Assembly (NCBI GenBank): GCA_021776415.1
Contig: JAJFFY010000007.1
Span: forward strand, 124,001 to 188,000
Reading direction: 5' to 3'
Source of the DNA: Hyphococcus sp.
GTDB lineage: Bacteria; Pseudomonadota; Alphaproteobacteria; Caulobacterales; Parvularculaceae
Length of the DNA: 64,000 nt
Position 1 is the first letter of the stretch, and every line of letters starts with the position of its first letter. The notes under the pieces are model-generated. The model worked only from the letters and a program-made list of their open reading frames with translations, made no database searches and was not told the DNA's origin. Both the position numbers and the translations under genes were made by a program. This document shows, piece after piece, positions 25,226-34,708 of the stretch.

Positions 25226-27262
25226 TCACGCGCTTTCCTCAAATTCCACCAGCAGGTCGCCGTCTTTTACCTGATCGCCGGGGCTGAACTTATAGGCTTT
25301 GACGACGCCGTCATAGGGGGCTTTGATGGCGTGTTCCATTTTCATCGCTTCCATCACGAGGAGGGGCTCGCCAGCCGTCACTTCATCGCCGGGTTTGGCG
25401 GACAGAAGCGTGACGACGCCGGGCATTGGCGCGGTGAGCGAGCCTTCGCTGGAGTGATGCGAGGAGATGCCGGCGAGGGGATCGGGGAAGGATATGTCCC
25501 AGTGATCGGCGCCGATAAAGATGCGCATGCCGGCATTATGTGGTGCGGCGAAGGCGGTGAGATTTGCGCCGTCGACTGTGAGCCGGTGTACGCCTTCCGC
25601 GTCGGTTCCGCCCTGGAACGAAAACTCTATTGTCTCGCCCGCTTCTTCGCCCTCGCGCCGTGCGGCGGCCGATGCGTTGGGCTCAAGCGTGACGTGAATG
25701 CCGCCCTCGCGGCGGCAAAGCGTCGCCAGCGCCGGTTTGCTGTCATGGTCAATCCAGTAAACAGCTTTTTGCGGCCGGTTGAGGCGGAAGCCGGTGAGCG
25801 CCTCCCACGGGTCGGCGCCGCAGCCTGCGCGGGATTGCAGATGGCGCGCATAGAGCGCCGCTGACAGGACCCGCGCATCGACCGGCGGGCGGTGAAACAG
25901 GGTCGCTTCATGCTCGTCGATATACTGGGTTGAAACTTTGCCGGCGGCAAAGTCCGCATCAGCGGCGAGGGCGTGGAGGAAGCTTGTATTGGTCTCAAGT
26001 CCGGCGATGCGGGTTTGCGCCAGTGCGGCGCGCAGGCGCGCAAGCGCCGCCTCCCGGCTCGGCCCATGGGTAATGATCTTGGCGATCATCGGGTCGTAAT
26101 AGGGGGTGATTTCCTGGCCTTGCTCAACCCCGGAATCAACGCGGGCGGCTTCCTTCGGCAATACGAGGGTTGTCAGTGTGCCGATGGATGGTGCAAAATT
26201 CTGATCAGGGTTTTCCGCATATAGCCGCGCCTCGAAAGCGCAGCCGGTCTCGGTGATCTCATCTTGCGCCAGCTGCAGGCCTTCGCCCGCAGCAATGCGC
26301 AGCTGCCATTCAACGAAATCAAGCCCGGTAATCGCCTCCGATATGGGGTGTTCCACCTGCAGGCGGGTGTTCATCTCCATGAAATAAACATTGCCGCCAT
26401 CGTTCGCCCCGGATTGCGATTCGGGGTCATAGAGAAACTCGACCGTGCCGGCGCCGCGATAGTTGACCGCTTTGCCGGCCTCAACGCCGGCGCGCAAAAG
26501 TGTCTGGCGTATGGCGGCGGCGAGGTCCGGCGCCGGGGCTTCCTCGATAACTTTTTGGTGGCGGCGCTGCACCGAGCAATCACGCTCAAACATGTGCACC
26601 ACATTGCCGGCGCCGTCGCCAAAGATCTGCACCTCAACATGGCGCGCACGGGCGACATATTTCTCTATCAGAAAACGGTCATCGCCAAAGGCGGACTTGG
26701 CTTCGCGCTGAGCCGATTTGAGCGCGCCTTCAAGCTCGGCCTCATTTTCGACCATGCGCATGCCCTTGCCGCCGCCGCCGGCGGTGGCTTTCAGGAGCAC
26801 CGGATAGCCAATGCGTTTGGCCTGTTTTTTAAACGTTGCAACCGCCTGGTCCTCGCCCTGATAGCCGGGTGTTGTCGGCACCCCTGCCGCTTCCATCAAA
26901 TCCTTCGCCGCAGATTTTGAGCCCATGGCGCGGATCGTCTCCGCCGTCGGGCCGATGAACGCAACGCCCGCCGCCTCCAGCGCATCGGCAAAGGCGGCGT
27001 TCTCCGACAGGAAGCCATAGCCGGGGTGAACCGCCTGCGCGCCGGTCCGTTTCACAGCATCAAGAATTTTATCCGCACACAAATAACTCTGCGCCGCCGC
27101 CGCCGGGCCGATATGCACCGCTTCATCACAGGTGCGGACATGCGGCGCGCCCGCATCGGCATCAGAATAGACCGCAACAGTCTTGATCCCCATCCGCTGC
27201 GCGGTCCTCGCGACACGGCAGGCGATCTCTCCGCGATTAGCGATCAGAATTTTGTCGAACAT
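25226..27262 (-). CDS. mccA: Methylcrotonoyl-CoA carboxylase, biotin-containing alpha subunit
   Basis: The protein has 678 residues. Biotin carboxylase (about 1-450) shows the N-terminal IANRGEIACRVARTAQ, the ATP-grasp glycine loop KATAGGGGKGMRMV, and the catalytic lines EMNTRLQVEHP and ERDCSVQRRHQK. A BT-type linker domain follows. The C-terminal biotinyl domain carries the biotin-lysine motif EAMKMEH about 35 residues from the end. Biotin-carboxylated alpha subunits of acetyl-, propionyl- and methylcrotonyl-CoA carboxylases look alike. Adjacent mccB, methylglutaconyl-CoA hydratase and HMG-CoA lyase point to the leucine pathway enzyme. It carboxylates 3-methylcrotonyl-CoA together with MccB. 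Confidence 0.94.
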   Translation of the reverse strand: MFDKILIANRGEIACRVARTAQRMGIKTVAVYSDADAGAPHVRTCDEAVHIGPAAAAQSYLCADKILDAVKRTGAQAVHPGYGFLSENAAFADALEAAGVAFIGPTAETIRAMGSKSAAKDLMEAAGVPTTPGYQGEDQAVATFKKQAKRIGYPVLLKATAGGGGKGMRMVENEAELEGALKSAQREAKSAFGDDRFLIEKYVARARHVEVQIFGDGAGNVVHMFERDCSVQRRHQKVIEEAPAPDLAAAIRQTLLRAGVEAGKAVNYRGAGTVEFLYDPESQSGANDGGNVYFMEMNTRLQVEHPISEAITGLDFVEWQLRIAAGEGLQLAQDEITETGCAFEARLYAENPDQNFAPSIGTLTTLVLPKEAARVDSGVEQGQEITPYYDPMIAKIITHGPSREAALARLRAALAQTRIAGLETNTSFLHALAADADFAAGKVSTQYIDEHEATLFHRPPVDARVLSAALYARHLQSRAGCGADPWEALTGFRLNRPQKAVYWIDHDSKPALATLCRREGGIHVTLEPNASAAARREGEEAGETIEFSFQGGTDAEGVHRLTVDGANLTAFAAPHNAGMRIFIGADHWDISFPDPLAGISSHHSSEGSLTAPMPGVVTLLSAKPGDEVTAGEPLLVMEAMKMEHAIKAPYDGVVKAYKFSPGDQVKDGDLLVEFEESA

Positions 27263-27271
27263 GCAGCTTCC

Positions 27272-27805
27272 TCAGGAAAGAGCGTCAAACGCCGGGTGGT
27301 AATGAATGAGACGCGGCTCATTGGTATTCATGTCATCGATTGGATTTTCATCATCGACTATGACGCGAAAAGCATCGCCCGCATCCTGCACCGCCCAGCG
27401 GATTTTTTTTACAGCACCCGGTTCAAAGCCGAAGCGGGCGTAATATTTTGGATCGCCAAGTACGGCGATCAGCCTGGCGCCGGCCTCGCGGCAGGCCTTC
27501 AGCCCATCCTCAATCATCGCCGCGCCGAGGCCGGTGCGTTGATGTGCTGGCGCCACCGCTACGGGGGCCAGGCCAAGCAATACCCCGTCCAGTTTGGGGG
27601 TGCAGGTGATCGGGCTAAACGCGCAATAGCCGACAATTTTACCGTCGATTTCCGCTAGCCTTTCGATTGTGATGGCGCCGGCAGCCCATAGCCGTTCCAC
27701 CAACGCCGTCTCATCATCCTGACCAAACGCCGCCGTCACGATAGCGCACACATCGTCATGATCAGCATCATGAACATCGCGGATGATATGGGTTTTCGGC
27801 GCCAT
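27272..27805 (-). CDS. GNAT-family N-acetyltransferase in the leucine cluster
   Basis: The protein has 177 residues from the ATG at 27805. That ATG shares a base with the hydratase stop codon (TGATG), so translation is coupled. GNAT hallmarks are the substrate-side VDGKIVGYCAFSP-like strand and the acetyl-CoA loop VAPAHQRTGLGAAMIEDGL (Q/R-x-x-G-x-G/A). The C-terminal GFEPGAVKKIRWA line is typical of YhbS-like acetyltransferases. The substrate is unknown. Small GNATs are often found in leucine/isovalerate operons. Protein or CoA-linked acyl chemistry in the pathway is inferred only from position. Confidence 0.85.
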   Translation of the reverse strand: MAPKTHIIRDVHDADHDDVCAIVTAAFGQDDETALVERLWAAGAITIERLAEIDGKIVGYCAFSPITCTPKLDGVLLGLAPVAVAPAHQRTGLGAAMIEDGLKACREAGARLIAVLGDPKYYARFGFEPGAVKKIRWAVQDAGDAFRVIVDDENPIDDMNTNEPRLIHYHPAFDALS

Positions 27806-28596
27806 CAACCCTTAACCCAGCTGGGTTTGCGTTTTTCCAAAAACGCCGACATGCCTTCTTTGCCTTCGGCGCTTGCGCGTATTTGGGCGATGCGCCCGGC
27901 GGTGTCTTTCATCACGCCCTCGTCGATGGAACGGCCGGAGACGGAGCGGATCAGATCTTTCGCCTCGCGCATGGCGACAGGCCCGCAGCACAGCAGCTTG
28001 CCGGTCATCTCGTCCAGCGCGGCGTCAAGACCGGCCAGCGGCGCAGTTTCGTGGAGCAGGCCGATAGTCTTTGCTGTCTCCGCATCAAAGCGCTCGCCGG
28101 TGAGGAAAAGCCGGCGCGCTTGTCGCGGGCTGATCGCCTGCAGGACAAACGGGGAAATCACCGCCGGAATAAGACCGATACGGACTTCCGTCAGTGCAAA
28201 GAAGGCTTCATCCGCGCCGATCGCAATGTCACAAGCGGCGATCAGGCCGAGCCCGCCGCCCATCGCCGGGCCATTGACCAGCGCAATGGTCGGCTTTGGC
28301 GAGTCATAAATTGAGATCAACATATGAGCGAGGCGGCGTGCGTCGTCCTTGTTCTGCGCTGAGGAATATCCCGCCGCGCGCTGCATCATGTTGAGATCGG
28401 CGCCAGCCGAGAACGCCTTGCCGGCGCCGGTCAGAACGATGATGCGTACTTTTGGATCGCAGCTCAGCCGGCCCATCGTGTCGCAAATCTGATTGACGAT
28501 CTCTTCATTAAAAGCGTTGCGCAACTCCGGCCGGTTCATGGTCAGCCGGGCAACGCCGTTGTCGTCAGTCGTGGTGATAAGGACTTGTTCGGACAT
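27805..28596 (-). CDS. Methylglutaconyl-CoA hydratase (enoyl-CoA hydratase family)
   Basis: The protein has 263 residues and a crotonase fold. The oxyanion-hole loop FSAGADLNMM and the catalytic region AMGGGLGLIAACDIAIGADEAFFALTEVRIGLIPAVI carry the two catalytic-type Glu positions (loops near residues 112 and 138). The C-terminal LEKRKPSWVKG is usual. The neighbouring MCC genes and HMG-CoA lyase assign it to hydration of 3-methylglutaconyl-CoA to HMG-CoA. A general enoyl-CoA hydratase is the alternative. Its stop overlaps the GNAT start and it sits 18 bases after the MBL hydrolase, all in one probable operon. Confidence 0.87.
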   Translation of the reverse strand: MSEQVLITTTDDNGVARLTMNRPELRNAFNEEIVNQICDTMGRLSCDPKVRIIVLTGAGKAFSAGADLNMMQRAAGYSSAQNKDDARRLAHMLISIYDSPKPTIALVNGPAMGGGLGLIAACDIAIGADEAFFALTEVRIGLIPAVISPFVLQAISPRQARRLFLTGERFDAETAKTIGLLHETAPLAGLDAALDEMTGKLLCCGPVAMREAKDLIRSVSGRSIDEGVMKDTAGRIAQIRASAEGKEGMSAFLEKRKPSWVKG

Positions 28597-28614
28597 GATG
28601 GGCGTCTCTTTCGG

Positions 28615-29526
28615 TTAGTGAAAATTTCCGCCGAGCTTGTTTGCGTCGACAAGCTCGTCAAGCCAGGCTTTGTCATGGCTGGGCAGGAGGATCAGCGACG
28701 GCTCGGCTGCGCTAAGATCATGCAGCGCGCGCACCTGGCGCTGAACCATGGCGCGGTCTTCGCCGCCTTTGAAGAACATATATTGCAACAGGCGTGGGCG
28801 GCCCCACGCCTTTTCGACATTTTTCATCGCCCAGACGATATCGCCAACAAGAAGATATTCCTGCCCGTTATCAGTGCGGATTAGAAAAATTTGCGAGCCG
28901 GGGGAGTGGCCCGGTGTTGGCGCAATGGCGATGCCGGGCGCCAATAGCTGCGGCGCTGACAAGTCGGCAGGCGCAAGGTTTTTGTAGTCACCCGCCAACT
29001 CGCCGCTCGCCGCCAAACCCGCCATAGCGTCAATTTGCGGCGCGCTCAACATCAGATGCGGCGCCAGCGCCGCCGGGTCGGGCGCGCGGACAATGCCGCC
29101 GAGATGGTCGATATGTTCATGAGTGATCAGCGTTGCGTCGGAGGCGAGCATGGCGTCGTGCATCCGGCGATAGCCCGCATCGGAGAACACCGCCTCCTCA
29201 CTCTGTTTTGCATCTTCAAACAGGCTCTCATCCATAGCGCCGCCGATAATGATATCGCCGTCAGCGCCCTTCACCTGAAAGCTGGTCATGGCGAGCTGGA
29301 ACGGCTCAAAATGCAGGCCGGCATGAGCGGCCAGCAGCGGGGCTTTATCGGTGCTGATGAATTCAACATTGAGCTGTGTGGGCAAGGGGCGCTCATTGGC
29401 GTCGATGAGGCCGCGCATTTGCGCCAGCGGGAATTCATAGTCAGCATTGTTCGGTGTTGAGCCATCAAGAACGAACCAATAGGCGCCGGCGCCGACCATC
29501 AACAAAAAGGCAATCAGAATACGCAT
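28615..29526 (-). CDS. MBL-fold metallo-hydrolase, membrane-anchored
   Basis: The protein has 303 residues. An N-terminal hydrophobic segment (IAFLLMVGAGAYWFVLDGS) makes it a probable inner-membrane or exported protein. The metal motif HEHIDHLGG (about residue 135) is complete, and APTPGHSPGSQIFLI and LLVGDIVW supply the remaining ligands. It falls in the glyoxalase II/beta-lactamase-like superfamily. The substrate is unknown. It lies between the cupin and the hydratase in the leucine run and would be co-transcribed, but a metabolic link is not evident. Confidence 0.82.
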   Translation of the reverse strand: MRILIAFLLMVGAGAYWFVLDGSTPNNADYEFPLAQMRGLIDANERPLPTQLNVEFISTDKAPLLAAHAGLHFEPFQLAMTSFQVKGADGDIIIGGAMDESLFEDAKQSEEAVFSDAGYRRMHDAMLASDATLITHEHIDHLGGIVRAPDPAALAPHLMLSAPQIDAMAGLAASGELAGDYKNLAPADLSAPQLLAPGIAIAPTPGHSPGSQIFLIRTDNGQEYLLVGDIVWAMKNVEKAWGRPRLLQYMFFKGGEDRAMVQRQVRALHDLSAAEPSLILLPSHDKAWLDELVDANKLGGNFH

Positions 29527-29595
29527 GGAAAATCCTTCGCATCTATTATGTCGTGCATAGAGGTGAGCACGTTAGGCGTTTGTCCAACCATCATC

Positions 29596-30027
29596 TTATA
29601 GGCCTTTAGGATCTGCTTTTGAGAAAAAGACAATCACCTGGAGGTCTTCTTCTATGTTGATAAATTTGTGCGGGACTTTGGTTTTTACGAAAAACACCGA
29701 CCCGCTTGTGGCGTCATATTCTTTATCGCCGGCAATCAGCGTTGCGCGGCCTTTCATCACCACATAAAGCTCGTCCAGCTTGTGTGGTCCTTGGGGGTCT
29801 TGGCCTCCGGCGGGGATTTCATAAATTCCCGTGAACATCGTATTGTTATCGAAGAATTTCAGCCATGGACCGTCTTGCTCGCCATTCAGGATTGACAGAT
29901 CATCGGTGTGAAATGCGGCTGATAATGTTTCTTCACTATCATTACCCTTTGCCGATGCATCTGTCGCGATAAGCGCGCTCAGCGCCGCGGCGCCGGCAAT
30001 AGCGTCCCGCCGTGTTGTCTTTGGCAT
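29596..30027 (-). CDS. Tat-exported cupin-domain protein
   Basis: The protein has 143 residues. The signal has a twin-arginine (KTTRRDAIAGAAALSALIA). A single cupin barrel follows (about 45-140), with histidine and glutamate metal positions in GPHKLDELYVVMKGRATLI and PHKFINIEEDL. Small cupins of this type bind a metal and often act as sensors, isomerases or dioxygenases. The substrate is unknown. It lies 45 bases after mccB on the same strand, with its own short gap. It could be a passenger gene in the operon rather than part of the pathway. Confidence 0.75.
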   Translation of the reverse strand: MPKTTRRDAIAGAAALSALIATDASAKGNDSEETLSAAFHTDDLSILNGEQDGPWLKFFDNNTMFTGIYEIPAGGQDPQGPHKLDELYVVMKGRATLIAGDKEYDATSGSVFFVKTKVPHKFINIEEDLQVIVFFSKADPKGL

Positions 30028-30072
30028 TTTTGACCTCCTCGTTGCGGGCTGAGATTTGTTGGCAAAAAGCCC

Positions 30073-31680
30073 CTACATTCTGAATACGCCGAACTTGGTT
30101 TCCTCGACCGCCGCATTCATCGACGCCGACAGGCACAAGCCCAACACGTCTCTGGTTTGCGCCGGGTCGATAATACCATCATCCCAGAGCCGCGCGGAAG
30201 AATAATAGGGCGAGCCCTGAATATCATAATCAGCGCGGATTTTGTCCTTGAATGCTTTCTCGTCGGCGAGCGGCCAGTCTTCGCCCTTGGCGGCCATACC
30301 GTCGCGCCGGACCGTGGCGAGAACGCTTGCCGCTTGCTCGCCGCCCATCACCGAGATCCGCGCATTCGGCCACATAAACATAAATCGCGGCCCATAAGCG
30401 CGCCCGCACATGCCGTAATTGCCTGCCCCGTATGAGCCGCCGACAACGATGGTAAATTTTGGCACCGCCGCCGTCGCGACCGCGGTGACCAGCTTGGCGC
30501 CGTCCTTGGCGATGCCGCCTTCTTCGGCGGCGCGCCCGACCATGAAGCCGGTAATGTTCTGTAGAAAGACCAACGGAATTTTTCGTTGGCAGCACAGCTC
30601 GATGAAATGCGCGCCTTTCTTGGCGCTTTCCGAAAACAGGATGCCATTATTGGCGAGGATGCCGACCGGAAACCCGTGCAGCCGCGCAAAGCCGGTCACC
30701 AGGGTAGAGCCGTAAAGCGGTTTGAACTCGTCGAAATTTGATCCGTCGACAATCCGCGCAATAATTTCGCGCGCATCATAGGGCTTGCGCGCATCCGCCT
30801 CGACCACGCCATAGAGCTCTTCGGCATCATAGAGCGGCGCCTCGGGCGCGACCATGGTCACCTCGCCGAGCTTCACCCAGTTGAGCCGCGAGACGATTTG
30901 CCGGGCCAGCCCCAGGGCATGATCGTCGTCATCGGCAAGGTGATCGGCGACACCGGAGATGCGCGTATGGGTATCGCCGCCGCCGAGATCTTCCGCCGAG
31001 ACAATCTCACCGGTTGCCGCTTTCACCAGGGGAGGGCCGCCGAGAAATATCGTGCCCTGTTTTTTAACAATGATCGCCTCGTCCGACATCGCCGGCACAT
31101 AAGCCCCGCCGGCCGTGCAGCTGCCATGGACAACGGCGATTTGCGGGATGCCTTTGGAGGACAGGGTTGCCTGGTTGAAGAAGATTCTGCCGAAATCGTC
31201 CTTATCGGGAAAGACTTCATCTTGCATCGGCAAAAACGCGCCGCCGCTTTCGACCAGATAAACACAAGGCAGGCGATTTTCGAGCGCGATCTCTTGCGCG
31301 CGCAAATGTTTTTTGACCGTGATCGGATGATAGGTGCCGCCTTTGACGGTCGGGTCATTGGCGAGGATCATGCACTCAACGCCATTGATGCGGCCAATGC
31401 CGGCAACGACGCCGGCCGACATCACATCGCCGGAATACATTTCCCAGGCGGCGAACTGGCCGATTTCAAGAAATGGCGCACCAGGATCCAGCAGTCGCGC
31501 AATGCGCTCGCGGGCGAGAAGCTTGCCGCGGGTTTTGTGGCGCTCGGCATATCGGGCGCCGCCGCCCTCTGCCACACGATTGGAATTGGCGTGGAGCGTC
31601 TCAATCAACGCCCGCATGGCGCTTTCATTGGCCGCGAAACTGTCAGATTTGGTATCGATGCTGGATTGAATTATCGCCAT
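30073..31680 (-). CDS. mccB: Methylcrotonoyl-CoA carboxylase, carboxyltransferase beta subunit
   Basis: The protein has 535 residues. Both halves of the acyl-CoA carboxyltransferase fold are visible: [19 protein letters not shown] and [15 protein letters not shown] in the first, and [39 protein letters not shown] and [16 protein letters not shown] in the second. It transfers CO2 from biotin on MccA to 3-methylcrotonyl-CoA. It is the first gene of the minus-strand leucine cluster. It diverges from the isovaleryl-CoA dehydrogenase gene across about 185 bases that hold a FadR-type palindrome. The length and family lines match MccB rather than the propionyl-CoA enzyme. Confidence 0.95.
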   Translation of the reverse strand: MAIIQSSIDTKSDSFAANESAMRALIETLHANSNRVAEGGGARYAERHKTRGKLLARERIARLLDPGAPFLEIGQFAAWEMYSGDVMSAGVVAGIGRINGVECMILANDPTVKGGTYHPITVKKHLRAQEIALENRLPCVYLVESGGAFLPMQDEVFPDKDDFGRIFFNQATLSSKGIPQIAVVHGSCTAGGAYVPAMSDEAIIVKKQGTIFLGGPPLVKAATGEIVSAEDLGGGDTHTRISGVADHLADDDDHALGLARQIVSRLNWVKLGEVTMVAPEAPLYDAEELYGVVEADARKPYDAREIIARIVDGSNFDEFKPLYGSTLVTGFARLHGFPVGILANNGILFSESAKKGAHFIELCCQRKIPLVFLQNITGFMVGRAAEEGGIAKDGAKLVTAVATAAVPKFTIVVGGSYGAGNYGMCGRAYGPRFMFMWPNARISVMGGEQAASVLATVRRDGMAAKGEDWPLADEKAFKDKIRADYDIQGSPYYSSARLWDDGIIDPAQTRDVLGLCLSASMNAAVEETKFGVFRM

Positions 31681-31772
31681 GGGCCCGCGCTTTTGTCCGT
31701 TATTTTCATTGGTTTATCACAAGGCAAGGATAGAGCCCCGCCAAAAACCTCAGCTTTTGTACCATAAATATG

Positions 31773-31783
31773 TTGTCCGACAA
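31773..31783. promoter_or_regulatory. Predicted GntR/FadR operator between mccB and ivd
   Basis: A perfect inverted repeat TTGTC-C-GACAA matches the T-N-G-T-N3-A-C-N-A operator type of FadR-subfamily regulators. Its core GTCCGAC is the same as in the E. coli FadR site. It lies about 93 bases from each divergent start (mccB at 31680, ivd at 31866). It is adjacent to ivd, whose next gene encodes a GntR/FadR-type regulator. Confidence 0.55.
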
Positions 31784-31865
31784 TCCTAATATGTGATAAT
31801 AGGACGACATTCGTTGATTTCCTCTGAACCGCAGATGGTTCGGTCCCGAAAGGACAGTGATTCTC

Positions 31866-33038
31866 ATGGCGCGATCCAACAGTCTGACCTTTAATTTTGG
31901 CCTCGATCCGGAGCTGGAGGAAATGCGCGACATGATTTCCCGCTGGGTTGATGACAAGCTGGCGCCGCGCGCCGCTGAGATCGATGCGAGCAATGAGTTC
32001 CCGCGCGATCTATGGCCGGCGCTGGGCGAGCTGGGTCTGTTGGGGATCACCGCCGACCCGGAATTTGGCGGCACGGGTCTTGGCTACCTGGCGCACTGCA
32101 TTGCCATGGAGGAAATCTCGCGCGGCTCGGGCGCCGTTGGGCTGTCTTATGGCGCGCATTCAAATCTTTGCGTCAATCAGATCAGCCTCAACGCCAGCGA
32201 CGAGCAAAAAGCGCGCTACCTGCCCAAGCTTATCGACGGCGAGCATCTCGGCGCATTGGCGATGTCGGAACCCGGCGCCGGCTCTGATGTCGTCTCGATG
32301 AAACTCAAAGCCGAGAAAAAAGGCGGCTGTTATATTTTGAACGGCAATAAAATGTGGATCACCAATGGTCCGACTGCGGATGTTGTCGTCGTCTACGCCA
32401 AAACCGCGCCGGAAAAAGGCTCGCGCGGGATTTCCGCTTTCATCATCGAGGAAGGCTTTAAAGGTTATTCGACCGCACAAAAACTCGACAAACTTGGCAT
32501 GCGCGGATCGGACACTGGCGAGTTAGTGTTTGAAGATTGCGAAGTGCCGGAGGAAAACCGCATTGGCGAGGAAGGCGACGGCGTACGCATCTTGATGAGC
32601 GGGCTCAATTATGAGCGCACGGTTTTATCGGCCGGATCGCTCGGCATTATGCAAGCAGCGATGGATCTAGTGCTTCCCTATATTCACGACCGTAAGCAAT
32701 TTGGAAAATCGATCGGCTCGTTCCAGCTGGTGCAGGGAAAAATCGCCGATATGTATACCGCCATGAACGCCAGCAAGGCTTACGTCTATGCGGTGGCGGC
32801 GGCGTGTGACCGCAAGGAGACGACCCGCGAGGATGCCGCCGGCTGCATCCTTTTCGCCTCGGAGAAGGCCACGCAGATGGCGCTCGACGCAATCCAGCTA
32901 TTGGGCGGCAATGGTTATATCAACGAGTTTCCAGCAGGGAGGCTGCTTCGTGATGCGAAGCTCTATGAGATTGGCGCCGGCACCAGTGAAATCCGCCGTA
33001 TGCTGATTGGCCGGGAAATCTTTGAGAAGAGCGCATGA
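31866..33038 (+). CDS. ivd: Isovaleryl-CoA dehydrogenase
   Basis: The protein has 390 residues from the ATG at 31866; an upstream GTG in frame adds three. Acyl-CoA dehydrogenase lines: N-terminal helix bundle, [19 protein letters not shown] (FAD and substrate site), [36 protein letters not shown] and the C-terminal [44 protein letters not shown] oxidises isovaleryl-CoA to 3-methylcrotonyl-CoA, the step before MCC. The pairing with divergent mccB supports this over a general medium-chain enzyme. Its stop overlaps the regulator start (ATGA). Confidence 0.9.
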   Translation: MARSNSLTFNFGLDPELEEMRDMISRWVDDKLAPRAAEIDASNEFPRDLWPALGELGLLGITADPEFGGTGLGYLAHCIAMEEISRGSGAVGLSYGAHSNLCVNQISLNASDEQKARYLPKLIDGEHLGALAMSEPGAGSDVVSMKLKAEKKGGCYILNGNKMWITNGPTADVVVVYAKTAPEKGSRGISAFIIEEGFKGYSTAQKLDKLGMRGSDTGELVFEDCEVPEENRIGEEGDGVRILMSGLNYERTVLSAGSLGIMQAAMDLVLPYIHDRKQFGKSIGSFQLVQGKIADMYTAMNASKAYVYAVAAACDRKETTREDAAGCILFASEKATQMALDAIQLLGGNGYINEFPAGRLLRDAKLYEIGAGTSEIRRMLIGREIFEKSA

Positions 33039-33769
33039 AGATGGCGCATAAATTCAAAACCCTCGATCGCGCGCCGGTCTATGTCAAAGTCTGCAATGCG
33101 ATTGAGGCCGATATTCTGTCCGGTGTTCTGAAAGAGGGCGCGTTGCTGCCGACCGAGGCTGAGCTTTGCGTGCAGTTTGGCGTAACGCGTTCCAGCGTGC
33201 GCGAAGGCATCCGCCTGTTGCAGCAATCGGGACTGGTGGAGCGCGGGGCGGCCAAGCGCCTGGTGGTGAAAAGCCCGAAGACCATTGAGATCGCAGAAGC
33301 GGCAAGCCGTAGCATGGCGCTTGGCGGGGCGACTTTTGGCGAGGTGTTTGAAACTTTGGCGATGCTTTACCCCGAGGCTGCACGGCTCGCCGCGAGACGG
33401 CTTAGCAGTGAGGCGCTCGACGCGCTTTGTGCTGTGCGTGACGGCTTGCGTGATGCGCCGCCGGATGCTGCCGATGAAATTGTCGACTATGCGGTTGAGT
33501 TTTTTCAACAGCTGGCAAGCGGGCTCGACAACCGGGTGATGCTGGCGATGTTGCAGTCGTTAAATTTGATGATCGGCGCCAGTCTGCAGCTGGTGATCGA
33601 CCAGACGCCGAATGCGCATGAGCGCATTTTAAATGCGCAATCTGAGATCATTGAGGCGCTAAAAAATCATGATGAGGCGCGCGCGCATGCGTGGATGACC
33701 AAGCATATCGAAGATCTGCGGCGCGGCTATGTGGTCGCCAAGGTCAATCTCGACGCGCGGATACTTTAG
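33035..33769 (+). CDS. GntR-family transcriptional regulator, FadR subfamily
   Basis: The protein has 244 residues. The N-terminal winged helix (about 15-75) shows [21 protein letters not shown] and [22 protein letters not shown], the GntR signature. The rest is an all-helical FCD-like ligand domain (about 95-235). The metal-binding pattern of FCD is weak: the usual FH is EFF here, and a Q sits where the next His is expected ([10 protein letters not shown]), although a final HIEDL His remains. Its ATG overlaps the ivd stop, so it is autoregulated with the operon by arrangement. It is the obvious candidate for binding the palindrome at 31773. An acyl-CoA or branched acid ligand is inferred. 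Confidence 0.85.
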   Translation: MKMAHKFKTLDRAPVYVKVCNAIEADILSGVLKEGALLPTEAELCVQFGVTRSSVREGIRLLQQSGLVERGAAKRLVVKSPKTIEIAEAASRSMALGGATFGEVFETLAMLYPEAARLAARRLSSEALDALCAVRDGLRDAPPDAADEIVDYAVEFFQQLASGLDNRVMLAMLQSLNLMIGASLQLVIDQTPNAHERILNAQSEIIEALKNHDEARAHAWMTKHIEDLRRGYVVAKVNLDARIL

Positions 33770-33838
33770 GCGCCATCGGCGCTGTTTTGATGTTGGCGTC
33801 ACTGCTATCATTGTTGCGAAACCTTGGAGCGCCAGGCA

Positions 33839-34681
33839 ATGAGCATCAAAGTTACCGCCAGCGGCGAGGCTTGTGGGGCGCGCGTTGACGGCGTTGATCT
33901 GACCGCGCCGCTCTCCGACAGTGAAGTTGCAGATATTTGCGCCGCCTGGCTGCGCTACCATGTGCTGTCCTTTCCGGGGCAGGCGATGAGTGACGACGAC
34001 CTTGAGCGGTTCACGCTTTATTTCGGGCCGTTCGGAGACGATCCGTTTATCGCGCCCATTGCCGGGCGCGAGCATGTGATCGCCGTCAAGCGTGAGGCGG
34101 ATGAGAAAAGCCCGGTCTTTGCCGAGACCTGGCACACGGATTGGAGCTTTCAGGAAATGCCGCCGGCAGGCACATGCCTGATGGCGATTACGATCCCGCC
34201 GATTGGCGGCGATACGCTGTTTGCAAATCAACATCTGGCGCTGGAGACCATGCCGGAGAGTTTGCGCACCAAGCTCAAAGGCAAGCAAGCTGTTCACTCC
34301 GCACGCGCCGCTTACGCTCCTGACGGCGCCTATGGGGCGGCGGATCAACTGACGCGTTCAATGGATATCAGGCCCTCAGCGGACGCCCATGGCGAGCATC
34401 TCCATCCCATCATTCGCGCCCATCCCGAGACCGGACGCAAAGGCATTTTTGGTTGCGCCGGTTACATTGTTGGCTTTGCCTATGAAGATCCGGCGGCGAG
34501 CTTGGCGGTTCTCGGCGAGCTCTACCAATGGCAGACCCGCGAGGAATTTCAGTATAGACACAAATGGGAAGAGGATATGCTGGTGATGTGGGACAACCGC
34601 TCGGTCCTCCACATGGCGACAGGCGGCTATGCAGGCCATGCGCGGTTATTGCACAGAACGACGATTGGCGAGCGGGCATAA
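33839..34681 (+). CDS. TauD/TfdA-family Fe(II)/2-oxoglutarate dioxygenase
   Basis: The protein has 280 residues from the ATG at 33839 (GGAG nine bases upstream). The facial triad is visible: His and Asp in ETWHTDWSF (about residues 99-101) and the distal His in RSVLHMATGGYAGHARLLHRTTIGE (about 255), with the following Arg binding 2-oxoglutarate. The family hydroxylates small acids such as taurine, sulfonates or aryloxyalkanoates, releasing CO2 and succinate. A metabolic link to the leucine cluster upstream is not evident. The 69-base gap from the regulator leaves room for an own promoter. Confidence 0.88.
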   Translation: MSIKVTASGEACGARVDGVDLTAPLSDSEVADICAAWLRYHVLSFPGQAMSDDDLERFTLYFGPFGDDPFIAPIAGREHVIAVKREADEKSPVFAETWHTDWSFQEMPPAGTCLMAITIPPIGGDTLFANQHLALETMPESLRTKLKGKQAVHSARAAYAPDGAYGAADQLTRSMDIRPSADAHGEHLHPIIRAHPETGRKGIFGCAGYIVGFAYEDPAASLAVLGELYQWQTREEFQYRHKWEEDMLVMWDNRSVLHMATGGYAGHARLLHRTTIGERA

Positions 34682-34708
34682 AGGCGCCGGCTTCAACCCC
34701 ATGCGTAA

